Assembly: GCA_037178625.1 (NCBI GenBank)
Contig: CM074135.1
Location: 1,986,001-2,050,000 of the forward strand
Direction of reading: 5' to 3'
Length of the DNA: 64,000 nucleotides
Source of the DNA: Skeletonema tropicum
Taxonomy: Eukaryota > Bacillariophyta > Thalassiosirophyceae > Thalassiosirales > Thalassiosiraceae
Notes under the pieces: model-generated
What the model was told of the DNA's origin: nothing
Seen by the model: the letters and a program-made list of their open reading frames with translations, nothing else
The model's database searches: none
Translations under genes and position numbers: made by a program
Shown: piece after piece, positions 10,038 to 20,028 of the stretch
Numbering within the stretch: position 1 is the first letter of the stretch
Layout of the letters: every line of letters starts with the position of its first letter

Positions 10038-11988
10038 ATGACGATCAAACCAGTTCCAAGTATTAGCTCCATCGGTGTGACTACTCAAGAATCCATCAGG
10101 TCAGTTTACATCGGCGGCACATCATTTTTTGTGTAGAAAGAATGAGGAACATTTGAAGAGAACAAATTTTTATACACATCACATGATCATATTGCTAACA
10201 ATTGTATTCTTTATACCACAGCAGAGATGACTACAATAAAGTACCTCAATCTGTCACCGACATGTGGGAATCTCTCAGTTCAGAAGTCCGTAGCGCACTT
10301 ATTGCATCTGAACTCAAAGTTGATTCCTCCAACTTAAAACAAACACAACGTGATCGTTCGGAAAGTTCCACCCCCACGGTACTTTCACGTTCTAGTTCGG
10401 ACGCTCTATTCTATGACCAAAGCTCTTCTTGCGGTAGCTCCAAAGAGTCGGAAGGAGTACCACAAGTTGTGGAGAAATGCCCCGTATCTGGTGCCAAAGT
10501 CGTTTTAACACCCGTCGAACGTGCTCCCAAGAATGTGTTTGCCTTTACCAAAACACATTCTCTTGAGAAATCAGAGGTTGTTAAAACATCATCGGCGACT
10601 GTTACGACTACTACCAAAGTCGTGTCTTCGTCTCGTGGATGGCGCAATGTCTTTTCCTTGCCCATTTCATATGATGTGAACATGGTGGCGCATGGAACAT
10701 TGTTTGATAGTATGAATTCGCAATTGTTGGATGCTACCGGTGTCCATCCTGAAGGATACAATACTCGATTTGCCGTGGTGGATACCGAGGTTGAGGCGTT
10801 GTATGGTGAGAAGATCCGTAGTTACTTTGAGCAGAAGGGAATTGATTTGACTGTTTGTGTCATCAATGGTGGTGAAGCTGATAAGAGGTCAGAGGTAAGT
10901 TTAAGTTTGATGTCTTGTGTTGGACAACGCAGTATTAGCGTGTTGTTTTGGTTCTTGTTGTTGTTGCATCAACTCATCTATATCATTTCTAACCATTTCT
11001 TCTTCAAACATCAACAGGCGGTAGATAAAATCCTCGATGATCTCTGTGCATACAAACTGAGACGTCGTGAACCTTTCCTTGCCATTGGTGGAGGATGTGT
11101 CCTTGACATTGCAGGAATGGCAGCATGTCTCTACCGTCGTGGAGTGCCCTTCGTCAGAGTCCCAACAACTCTTCTTGCCATTGTGGATGCCAGTGTAGGT
11201 GTGAAGAATGGTATTGATTACTGTTGTGCTGTGACTGATGAGACATACAAAAACCGTGTTGGTTCATTTTATGCACCATCGGCTTGTTTGTTGGATCCTG
11301 CATTCATTGCATCACAGGATGCGAGAAATATTTCGAATGGATTTGGAGAGATTCTCAAGTTGGCTCTTGTGAGATCATCGGATCTGTTTGATCTTTTGGA
11401 GTCACATGGAAAGACTCTTATTGATACTCGTTTTGAGGATGAAGCTTTGAGATCATCTGGTGTGAGCAGTCGTATCATCGATTTGTCTATTCAAATCATG
11501 TTGGAAGAGTTGGGCCCAAATCTATGGGAAACAAAGCTTGATCGTTGTGTTGACTACGGTAAGTGGAACATGTTCTTTGCTGCTCTTGTTATCTTAGCTA
11601 TTTCAAAGTGTACTCATGATTTGGTCTTTTTGTAGGTCATACCTTCTCCAAGTTGTTGGAAATGGTACCTGGTGCAGACATCATGCACGGTGAAGCTGTT
11701 AATGTAGACGGTTTCTTCTGCGTCGTGCTGAGTTATCTCCGTGGGTACATCGGAATGGACACAGTCAATCGTATCTTTGCTTGTATGAAGGCTCTTCTTT
11801 TGCCAACTAATTCGTCAGATCTCGAGCTTGATCTTGCTTGGCAAAGTTGTAAAGATGCTATTGAGCATCGTCATGGAGAGCAGCGTATTCCTTTGATAAC
11901 TGAAATTGGCGAAAGTATCTGTGTGAGTGATATCACAGAAGAGGAATTGGAGCGTGCGTTGGAGATGATGAAGACTTTCGATCACTAG
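10038..11988 (+). CDS. Sugar-phosphate cyclase of the EEVS/DDGS type (dehydroquinate-synthase fold)
   Basis: There are four exons: 10038-10099, 10222-10894, 11018-11558 and 11636-11988. All junctions are GT-AG and in phase, giving 542 residues. The first 130 or so residues are a Ser-rich extension. The catalytic part shows the NAD-binding GGGCVLDIAG, then RVPTTLLAIVDASVGVKNG, NGFGEILKLAL, MLEELGPNLWE and DYGHTFSKLLEM followed by HGEAVNVDG. The GHTFS..LEM and LEEL.PNLWE motifs separate 2-epi-5-epi-valiolone and desmethyl-4-deoxygadusol synthases from true 3-dehydroquinate synthase (GHTFGHAIE). Substrate is expected to be sedoheptulose 7-phosphate. Products of such enzymes lead to mycosporine-type sunscreens or C7-cyclitols. 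No partner O-methyltransferase or ATP-grasp gene lies nearby, so the final product is open. I cannot decide between EEVS and DDGS by eye. Confidence 0.85.
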
Positions 11989-12165
11989 GCAGAATGACGC
12001 TTTTGTACAATATGAGAATCTGTGTCGGAGCTAAATGTGTACTCCTATTTTGCTTGATACTTCGCTACTGGGGATAGATGGGTTGCCGGGTCTTTTCAAA
12101 TGCCGTCAGTGCAAACAATTGCGCTTAGAGAAAGCTACTTATGACATTTGGAAGGTTGGGAACTT

Positions 12166-12200
12166 AAAGGGGTTACATAATATTAAGTGTACAGTTTGAG
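12166..12200 (+). repeat. 35-bp dispersed repeat, copy 1
   Basis: The stretch AAGGGGTTACATAATATTAAG and its continuation to GTTTGAG recur almost unchanged at 17132-17166 in the same orientation. This copy lies in the intergenic DNA 3' of the cyclase gene. It is too short to classify. Confidence 0.6.
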
Positions 12201-12241
12201 AGTTTCTCTCTATTGAGTTTCTATAGTGGGCTAAGTACTAA

Positions 12242-13053
12242 TTACCATCTCCTGCACCTGGCGTCCTGTGTTTTCCGTAAGTAGAAGCCAGCATGCGAGA
12301 CCACTTTCTGCATGTATGACGTTCTCTCCATAATAGTGTTTGAGATATTGCTCATTATCTCTTGCGCACCGAACTTGTTTGCCATCCGGAGGGTATGTGT
12401 AGCAACTGTGCTCATAGTGATTACTTTCCTTTCGAAAACATCACATCCATAATTCACTGGCTGACGTAGAATATTATCAATCATCTCTACCTCCATTCTG
12501 CCTTCTTTACTGCTTCGACTTTGATCACACACACCAAACAAATCCAGATTGATGAATCGACGCTTTCTCTTGATGCTGTGTGGATTCTTATCCAGATGTC
12601 CAGCAGGAATTAGTAGTTGCATCTGAACACACCTCTCATCGAAAGCATTCAAATGGTAGCTCCATTTTGCAGGCGTCGTTGCATTTTTCTTTCCCTTGAC
12701 CCGTTGTTGTTGTTTGTCAAACACATCATCAACTAAACGATCCAGCCACTTCCTGGCTTCTCATTTGGGTACCAATCTCTAGCCTCTTCTTCAAAGTCCA
12801 TCAATACTGCAATGTCACCGTCATAATCCCATGGGACTTGGGTGCCCCCATGCCTTGCAACACCAATGGCAGAACCGCTGTCCAACATCCAAGCTGTCAG
12901 GTTAAAGTGACCCAATGCGTCCCAAGTCCTGTCATGCCACCGCGAATCAATTGGTGTTTTTGCAGCAGTTGATTTGATTGTAGTCATCCTTGCCGTAATG
13001 CCACTTTGTCTTGATGACTTGAGCGGATTCGCACTCAGGTGTGTAGGCAGCAC
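12242..13053 (-). pseudogene. LicD/fukutin-like phosphotransferase-type relic in broken frames
   Basis: The segment at 12733-13053 reads FNLTAWMLDSGSAIGVARHGG then PWDYDGDIAVLMDF, the LicD-type nucleotidyltransferase core with its D.D metal ligands. The following part (EARKWLDRLVDDVFDKQQQR and on to 12242) lies in another frame. Upstream, about 12960-13045, a third frame reads VIKTKWHYGKDDYNQINCC. At least two frame changes are needed, and no ATG or intron restores one protein. It lies directly after the stop of the GT61-like gene on the same strand, so it may once have been that protein's C-terminal domain. LicD-type proteins act on phosphocholine or sugar-phosphate decoration of glycans. 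It is a relic or a sequence-error victim. Confidence 0.6.
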
Positions 13054-13062
13054 ACTCAGCGA

Positions 13063-15378
13063 CTATCGTATTCTGGCTCTATCTGGGCAGCAAACATTCT
13101 CCTGATTCCGAATAATCTCACATAAATCAGTCCCGTTGTAATACTTAGCTGCCAACAGCTGTATGGAGCCACAAGTGTTACCTTCTGTCTGCGGGACTAA
13201 CACATCTGGTTGGGGAATGCCTCCTTTGCAGAAAGTACATTCGGTCCTCTCCAAAACTTGTCCTCCCTCCCTTTCCGATTGTTGTTTCCTTTTGGGGGGT
13301 GACGAGATTGTGCTAGGCCTAATTTTTGCTGGTACCTTCAAATCTGACACCGTTTCCTCACCAGCCACAACAAGATGAGTTGACTGTTCAGGCTCTGGGC
13401 AGCACACATTCTCCTGCTTCCGAAGAATCTCACATAAATCAGTCCCGTTGTAATACTTAGCTGCCAACAGCTGTATGGAGCCACAAGTGTTACCTCCTGT
13501 CTGCGGGACTATCACTTTTGGTTGGGGAATGCCTCCTTTGCAGAAAGCACATTGTTCATCGGCATTTGGGGGATACATACTTTTATCATAGCGCTGCGCG
13601 CGATAATAATGCTCTGTTTTATTCTTGGCATTGTTGCCGTGAGAACAGTAAGCATTGTACAGAACGAAGTCATTCTCAGTCGCAAGCCTTTGCATCTCAT
13701 CACAGACAGTACTGCGCTGGAGCAAAAACGATGAAATGAACCTTGTGACTACATCTGGACTAACTTCAAAGTTCCGAGAGTCATAACGAAAAGAATAGTC
13801 TCTCTTCAAACATTCCGTTTCTTTCGTTTCGTTCCTATCCTCGCGCACGCATAGAGGCACGCTATGTCGATCAAGGGCATATCCGAGATGATTTAGCTCT
13901 GTGTTGTGATATATGATTCCTAACGGGGTAGGCGCATCTGTTGCTGCCGCCCACGTTCCCCAGGCCCAGTCTGGAATCCAAGGTAGGAGTTCAACAATAT
14001 ATCCATGCTTTGGGAGGAAGATCCCTTGTGTAAGTTGAGATCCGTGGATTCCAACGAGTGCATTCAATGACATATGCATTAGCAACTGTTCCTCGATCGA
14101 TGAAGCTTCTTCTACATTCACAGCAATACATACAACTTTCTGTGTTCGAAAGTCATCACAAGCTTTCACAACATTGTCTATATTCAACCACCTACGTCGC
14201 GACAGTCTCTTTGTTAAACCAACAATTTTCCACTCATCCACCCGTTCCACTTCATCCGATGTCAAACCTTCTATCCGGAGCAGTATCTGACGTCTATACT
14301 CTCTTATATTATGTTGCAGCTGAGGATTCTCATATTTTGTCAACATATCTTGTCTGATGTCATTATACAGTGTGCAGTTCATTTCAAGCTGCCCGTGTCC
14401 CGTCGTGCACCATCTATTTGTCATGGTTTGTTTCTCTTTGTAAGTTATTTGAGGAGCCAGCTCTAATGTAGTCTCGTTTTCGTTTTGGTCAACTGTATAT
14501 CCACAAAATGAAAGAGTTTTATAACACTCACAGGACCCTCGCTTGCCTTCAACAAGTGATTGAAAATTCTCCACATTATTATGCGGTAGCACCCCCATAA
14601 ACAAGCGATGACCATCGAACACAATACCTTTTCCATGAATGTGTAAGTAAAATTGTACATCGTGATGAGACTCTGGTGGAAAGTCTTTCATCCATAGATT
14701 CAGCCCCATGATCAATCGAACGTAAAATTCCAACATCATGTGACTGTATTCCGCTTGACTTACCACATGATAGGGAGTCTGTGAATATGGACATTGCGAT
14801 ATGTCGCCATTATAAATGGTGGATGATGAAATGTTGAACCGATATCGTGATTTAGAGCTCAATTTGAGTGTTGGCTGATGCTTCGTATGATGTGCTGTAG
14901 ATATGTCATGATCATAAAACCACTCCCCCTTTGGTCCATGACAAATCTGTTCCAAATGGAAACAATTGGGATTGTTTTCGTGGTCCCAAAAGTGGCTCCA
15001 ATTGCCTTTTGGACAGCACAGATGTTCAACTTGTTGAAGTGTATTGCACATTTCCGTTTCATTTGTATTGGATGCTGCATCGAGTTTGGCCTTGGCACAT
15101 GTGTATCCGTATCCGTATCCCTCTGGAAGTCTGATGGTTGGATTGAATATTCGTCCTTCGTCCTCTTGACAGAATTTGCAGACTGTGAGTGAGGACTCTG
15201 TTGAAGCTACAATTGGACTAAGTATTTCTTGGGGAGCAGAAGACGAATAATTAGTAGTTGACTGCCATGAGATTTCCACGTATGCAGACCATGAGCTGAG
15301 TACGACCAGAAAGATGATCATAATAATTAGCCACCGAACCATTTTCGGGGTGCGACGTTGAGGTGGTGGCGGTGACAT
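13063..15378 (-). CDS. GT61-like type II membrane glycosyltransferase with repeated cysteine modules
   Basis: The protein has 771 residues. A membrane anchor lies near residues 13-33 (MVRWLIIMIIFLVVLSSWSAYV) after a short Pro-rich cytosolic tail, a Golgi type II topology. A cysteine module follows (CKFC ... CC), then the catalytic region with ALVGIHGSQLTQGIFLPKHGYIVELLPW, the signature of the GT61/EOGT family. The C-terminus holds two almost identical Cys modules, each with CxFCKGGIPQP, NTCGSIQLLAAKYYNGTDLCEI and ENVCCP. The modules resemble the N-terminal one in cysteine spacing. The Asn-Gly-Thr sites could be N-glycosylated. It probably acts in the Golgi on secreted glycoproteins; donor and acceptor are unknown. 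A LicD-like relic follows on the same strand. Confidence 0.8.
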   Translation of the reverse strand: MSPPPPQRRTPKMVRWLIIMIIFLVVLSSWSAYVEISWQSTTNYSSSAPQEILSPIVASTESSLTVCKFCQEDEGRIFNPTIRLPEGYGYGYTCAKAKLDAASNTNETEMCNTLQQVEHLCCPKGNWSHFWDHENNPNCFHLEQICHGPKGEWFYDHDISTAHHTKHQPTLKLSSKSRYRFNISSSTIYNGDISQCPYSQTPYHVVSQAEYSHMMLEFYVRLIMGLNLWMKDFPPESHHDVQFYLHIHGKGIVFDGHRLFMGVLPHNNVENFQSLVEGKRGSCECYKTLSFCGYTVDQNENETTLELAPQITYKEKQTMTNRWCTTGHGQLEMNCTLYNDIRQDMLTKYENPQLQHNIREYRRQILLRIEGLTSDEVERVDEWKIVGLTKRLSRRRWLNIDNVVKACDDFRTQKVVCIAVNVEEASSIEEQLLMHMSLNALVGIHGSQLTQGIFLPKHGYIVELLPWIPDWAWGTWAAATDAPTPLGIIYHNTELNHLGYALDRHSVPLCVREDRNETKETECLKRDYSFRYDSRNFEVSPDVVTRFISSFLLQRSTVCDEMQRLATENDFVLYNAYCSHGNNAKNKTEHYYRAQRYDKSMYPPNADEQCAFCKGGIPQPKVIVPQTGGNTCGSIQLLAAKYYNGTDLCEILRKQENVCCPEPEQSTHLVVAGEETVSDLKVPAKIRPSTISSPPKRKQQSEREGGQVLERTECTFCKGGIPQPDVLVPQTEGNTCGSIQLLAAKYYNGTDLCEIIRNQENVCCPDRARIR
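13080..13560. repeat. Recent intragenic duplication of a cysteine module (about 145 bp, two copies)
   Basis: The DNA at about 13099-13242 and 13411-13554 differs at only a few positions, while the linker between them is unrelated. Each copy encodes one Cys module of the glycosyltransferase-like protein. The low divergence shows a recent duplication or gene conversion. Confidence 0.75.
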
Positions 15379-15599
15379 CGTGATGATAGAGAGTAAGTAG
15401 TATTTATTGGAGAAAAGCTGTTTTTGTGAGATTCGCTTAACTAACTACTACGATCGTCAAACCACACTAGCATTGAGTGCTTGGTTACCACGGTGCGAAT
15501 CACAAAAAAGGAATGAACATTGTAGTCTACTTATCGTACATCGTACCCATAAGCCTATCCTACCCAAGCCTTGGGAAGAGAGCGAGCAGGAAGATTCAC

Positions 15600-15709
15600 A
15601 CCCATACCACCGGGGACTGGGCCGCACAAGAGAGAAGAGAGAAGCTAGGAGTGCGCCAGAGCTTCTCTGATGGTCTTCTCTCGTCTCGCCCAGCCCCCGG
15701 TGATGGGGT
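15600..15709. mobile_element. 110-bp miniature inverted-repeat element with 11-bp target duplication
   Basis: The ends ACCCATACCACCGGGGACTG and the complement of CAGCCCCCGGTGATGGGGT form imperfect inverted repeats of about 20 bp. The sequence GGAAGATTCAC flanks both sides (15589-15599 and 15710-15720). An 11-bp duplication fits Mutator-like elements. It is non-coding. Confidence 0.7.
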
Positions 15710-15737
15710 GGAAGATTCACACTCTTCACACTTCACA

Positions 15738-16491
15738 TAGCGTAATGGAATTTCACCATTTTTGGAGGGGGTTGAAAATTGCAGGTTGAAATTTCAGAAA
15801 TTTCAGAAATTTCAAGGGATTAAATTTCACTCTAGCTTATCCTGAGATAGTCGTAATACTTTGCACTCTGCAGTCAACACATCACTCTAAGAGAGACTGT
15901 CAGCAAGCTTCTTTCCAAGCATCTTCTTCGCATCCATGATATGACGGAGGTTTTCCTTCCCTCGAAGAAGTGCAACACCAGTTGGATCCTTCATCCTATT
16001 CCTATCCTTCACAAGAATGCTGTTCTTCAGAGGTTTGGCCCTACGCTCACAATCCATCGATCCGACAGTTCCCATAGACATTAGAGGCTTAGCAACCAAT
16101 CGATAGAAGTCAGATGATCCTGCATAACATTCAAACCACGTGATGCGACCAGAAATAGCACCAGTTGATTCCACATACTGTACCACATTTTTGATACTAA
16201 AAGACTTGTTGTTCTGCATTGTTAGTCGCCAGCATTTTGGTGAAGAGTTACTCTCCGCTGAGTTGACAAACTCATCATCTGGATGGTGCGTGGTGTTCTT
16301 TGGGGTTTGGTGGTTGGTGGAATGAAGGGTCTTAGGTTATTTTTGTGCTACGTGTTGGTTCAGTACCATCCGTTCGCGCCAGAATTTTTGTGAAATTTCA
16401 TTGTTGGCCAAAATTGGTGCAACTTTCACCCTGTAAATTTCACGAAAGTTGCAGTAGTGAAATTTCACCCTTTTGAAATTCCATTACGCTA
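15738..16491. mobile_element. hAT-like element with 8-bp target duplication
   Basis: The termini TAGCGTAATGGAATTTCA and TGAAATTCCATTACGCTA are exact complements. The 8-bp sequence ACTTCACA flanks the element on both sides, the size typical of hAT elements. Subterminal regions are rich in GAAATTTC/TGAAATTTCA repeats. The 754-bp body holds one small open frame (15887-16219), so it is a deletion derivative. Confidence 0.75.
15887..16219 (-). CDS. Small frame inside the hAT-like element, possible transposase remnant
   Basis: An ATG-started frame of 110 residues lies wholly inside the element at 15738-16491. The second half (AKPLKNSILVKDRNRM, then LLRGKENLRHIMDAKK) resembles a C-terminal transposase tail, but I cannot show a catalytic motif. 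If it is a transposase fragment it lacks the catalytic core. Confidence 0.4.
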   Translation of the reverse strand: MQNNKSFSIKNVVQYVESTGAISGRITWFECYAGSSDFYRLVAKPLMSMGTVGSMDCERRAKPLKNSILVKDRNRMKDPTGVALLRGKENLRHIMDAKKMLGKKLADSLS

Positions 16492-16769
16492 ACTTCACAC
16501 TTCACACGTCTTCAGTCGTCTGTCCATCACCACAAAGTAAGTAGGTACATAGAGCATACTTAGAGCTATTTTTAGGTGAGGAGCTTTACATAAGTTGTAG
16601 GCTTTAGCCGGTGGAGTTGTTTGGGTACTAATTCCATCGTATGTAGGGGGTGACGTAAATCACGTTCGCTTTTCTTGTTACAATTAGTGAACTTAGTTTA
16701 CCACTTAGCACAGAAATAACCTGAAGCCCCACACTATACTTTTAATAAGTATTATACACATTATGTACA
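16492..16769. other. Intergenic between small elements, nothing recognised
   Basis: This AT-rich stretch has no convincing frame or repeat. It separates the hAT-like element from the mariner-type element. Confidence 0.4.
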
Positions 16770-16953
16770 TACAGTGTGTCTACAGAAATTGCCCGCGGGA
16801 GTGTCAGCTCATGGGGGCGGGCAAATATCGTGGACGGGCAATTACTGAAACGGCATTTGTTAGTGTCCGGGATTCTTGTGTCCGGATTTCTGAGCGGGCA
16901 AATACTGTGGACGGGCATATCCCAAGGCGGGCAACTTCTGTAGACACACTGTA
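16770..16953. mobile_element. 184-bp mariner-type MITE, copy 1
   Basis: CAGTGTGTCTACAGAAATTGCCCGC at the left and its complement at the right (one mismatch) are flanked by TA on both sides. The interior holds repeated GCGGGCAA and GGACGGGCA units. A diverged relative with the same motif layout lies at 60791-60980. TA flanks and CAGTGTGT ends point to Tc1/mariner-type mobilisation. Confidence 0.8.
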
Positions 16954-17131
16954 CTGTTTACCAGCCCCACGGGAATGCCCCACTCCCGGCCTCGCCTCTT
17001 TCAAAAGAAGTTTTCGAAGATACGAAGACGTTACAATACCAAGACTGATCAATAACGGTAGCGGCGATCTAACAACACCGCCGAATTGCGCTGAGGCATG
17101 AGCTAATGGCATATGAAAGATTGAGAACTGG

Positions 17132-17166
17132 AAGGGGTTTACATAATATTAAGTGTACAGTTTGAG
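17132..17166 (+). repeat. 35-bp dispersed repeat, copy 2
   Basis: It matches 12166-12200 apart from one or two bases. Here it lies just beyond the 3' end of the LETM1 gene on the opposite strand. Confidence 0.6.
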
Positions 17167-17214
17167 GAGAGTGTACAGAAGGTGGGAGACTGAAAAGAAA
17201 ATGAAGTCGATACG

Positions 17215-20028
17215 TTAAATACCACTCCATTCTTCTGCTTCTTCTTTCAATGCAGTTTTTCTTTTCTCCTTGAACACCTCAACTCGTTTTGTAATCATGT
17301 CATCTAAGTCCTTCTCTCGCCCATCTTCAGCAAGCTTTGCGATGGTATTTGTTTCTGCCCATTCAGCCAGCTCAGTGATACTGAAAAGTCCATCCTTGTC
17401 CGTATCAATGTCGGCTGCAACTGCCATGGCTTCCTCTATCGTTAATTTTCTTTTTAGCACTGTCTGCAAAACGTGCGCCAACTCCTCCATTGTCAGAACA
17501 CCATCTCCGTCTTGATCAAGCAAGTGGAACTTGTTGCCAATTTTGACTTCGACGTCTGTCAATTGAGTCTCAATCTTTCCAACCATCGATTCTACTCTAC
17601 TCTTTAAACGATCGATTGCCTTTTGTAATTTCACGTCGCCAATCTCTTGTTCGTCAACGCTATCATCTGTAGCCTTGGCGTCAACATCACCTTCCATTGA
17701 AATCACGGTCGCATCCTTCGCTTCCTTTTCGGCTGCCTGTTCAATTTCCTTTATGGCTTCCAACGCCTCGTCTTGCGCCTTATCGTCAAAGAATGGTTCA
17801 GTTGGACTCACAGCGTGTGCTTCTTCTTGAACCTTTTCTTTAGTTTGCAGTGTCTTTTCCTCATCCTGCAGATCTGAGTGCTCAGTTGTGGTTGTGGTTG
17901 TGTCAGCAGCTGTTTTATCTTCATCTTCTGCAAGCATGGCATCTTTAATGCGCTGTAGCTCCTCACGCTCACGATGAACAGGATCTGGAGAAGTCAATTG
18001 GCGAATGGCCTCGATTTCTTCGGCAGACAGTGTTTTGTCATCTTCGTCGCTTTCTTCTTCACTCAAAGTCTCGTCCTTTTCAAGAGGTGCTGCACTTTCA
18101 ACTGATGATATAAATTCATCTGCGGCGGTGGAAGAAACATGCATCTTGGTTTCTTGGCCAATCTCTCCCGTCGATAAATTCACATCTTCCTGTACTGGTT
18201 CTTCCTCAATTGAAGAAATTTTCTCTTCCACTTCGGCGGGAGGTTGTTCCTCCGCCTTGGCTTTTGCCTTCTCCTTCTCTGCCTTTGCTTTCGCTGCAGC
18301 ATCTCTCTCTTCCTGCTCCTCCTTAATTAATTCATTTTGATGCTGCAAAACCTCGAGCTGGATTTTCATCACGTCTGCATTTGAGGATTTTTCCTCTGAC
18401 GAAGCCATGTCTAACACGATTTCATTCAAGACTTCTTTGTCAATTCCTGACATTGCATCGGCCAGTCCTGAAACACTCTTTGTTCCATCATCTGCCATCT
18501 CGCCTTCTCCGGAAACCATCTCATCCTGCAAAAAGAAGGCTCTACTCATAATTAGCAGCGTAATAGGTACATTCTTTTGAACACTAAGATCCAGCCACTG
18601 TTGAAGTGCCTTCGCATAAGCTTCTTTACTCAAACCAGTAGATCTCATCCCACGCTCCCTACATGCTTCACGAAGCTCCATCTTAGTAAGAGAGTCAATA
18701 CCTTCCCACAAAATACGCTGGTCATCTTCTTTCAGCAGCCGAATTCTATGCCGAAGTTGAAAGCGGAGTAAATTGTCATTACCATAAGGAGGGATTCCCA
18801 TGTATTTGCACATGTTGATGAGTTGCATTCGCCCCATATTATCCAGCGTCAAGTTATCCGCGAAATACTTGGAAAATCGTATAATGACATCTGGAGAAAT
18901 AGCTTTACCAGTACGAGCCTTCTTTAGAAATTCCAAGAATGATTCTGCCGTCTCTTCCTTCTTCGATTCCATTGACTCCGCATCCGACGCATCCGCAGCG
19001 TCTCGTTTGCGAATTTCTGCAAACTTCTTTTGTTCTTTCGCAAGCTCGGTAAGTGTATCTTGGAAGAATCCAGCCATGCTAATCCTCATTTGAAGTTCTC
19101 CCTTCATTTTCTCTTCTTCTTTCAGTGAATCTTGGAATGTCGATGGGAGCATGTTTGGAAATATCTTCAATGCAAACGGAAGAGCAAATTCCATAAAGGG
19201 GATCAACACAAAGATGGACATTGGAACTAATCGAAATACATCAGTGACAGTTCGTAGCAGCTGTTTCCTCTCCCTTCGAGATAAATTGCTTCCACGTAGT
19301 GTCCTACCGAGGATATGTCTCGCAGTTCGAACATCTGCAGCGAGTAATTTGCTCCCCATCCAATAATGATGTGCCTCCTTGATGGCCGCTTCTTTCAACT
19401 CTCCAAGTTTATTCTTAAAGTCTGTAGGGTGGGTGAGATAAAACCATAGCACACCTGGTGTTTTAGCCAACATGGTGAAAAGTGCTTTCAATGCCCATAG
19501 AGTTGCATCTGTTGCTTTCTTTACTATGGATGGTTCTGTCTTTTCTGTTGATGCAACTAGGTCAGTTTTTGGTGGAGGAGGTGTTGATGCAGCATTTTCC
19601 TTCATTTCATCTGTTGAATCTGCTTTCTTCTCATCATCAGATTGACTCGTAGCTGTAGAAGCTACTGCTGTAATATCAGGTGTCTTTTTCCCGCTCTCGG
19701 TAGAAAAATGTCTGTGATCGATCGAGAGTGCCCCGAGATGAGATGATGCTGTAGAGTTTGATAACGGAGTGGCGAATCTATCTCTGTTCCCCAAATGTGA
19801 AAACTCCAACATTCTATCACGGCGCAGCTGAGCTGTATCATTGCTGAAGTAGCGACGATGGTCAATCAGAACAGTGCTATCTGCCACTGCATTATTCGTT
19901 GGTGGGGAAGAGGCAACGGGAGGACGGATTTGCATCGATGCACGAATGCTACATCTTGTGATGGATGTGCTAAGCTGCCGCTCCTTTTTGGTTACTGCAA
20001 GCCTTCCAGCCGCCGATACACGCAACAT
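17215..20028 (-). CDS. LETM1: LETM1-like mitochondrial inner-membrane cation/proton exchanger with EF-hands
   Basis: A single exon encodes 937 residues. The first 40 or so residues are Arg/Ser-rich without acids, a mitochondrial presequence ([22 protein letters not shown]). The LETM1 core includes [42 protein letters not shown]-type sequence with the membrane segment, then [14 protein letters not shown] and [16 protein letters not shown], the ribosome-binding-like domain. A long acidic coiled coil follows. The C-terminus carries two EF-hand loops ([12 protein letters not shown] and [12 protein letters not shown]) with complete Ca2+ ligands. The family catalyses K+/H+ or Ca2+/H+ exchange and supports mitochondrial volume and translation. 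It is longer than most homologues because of the acidic linker. Confidence 0.93.
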   Translation of the reverse strand: [937 protein letters not shown]

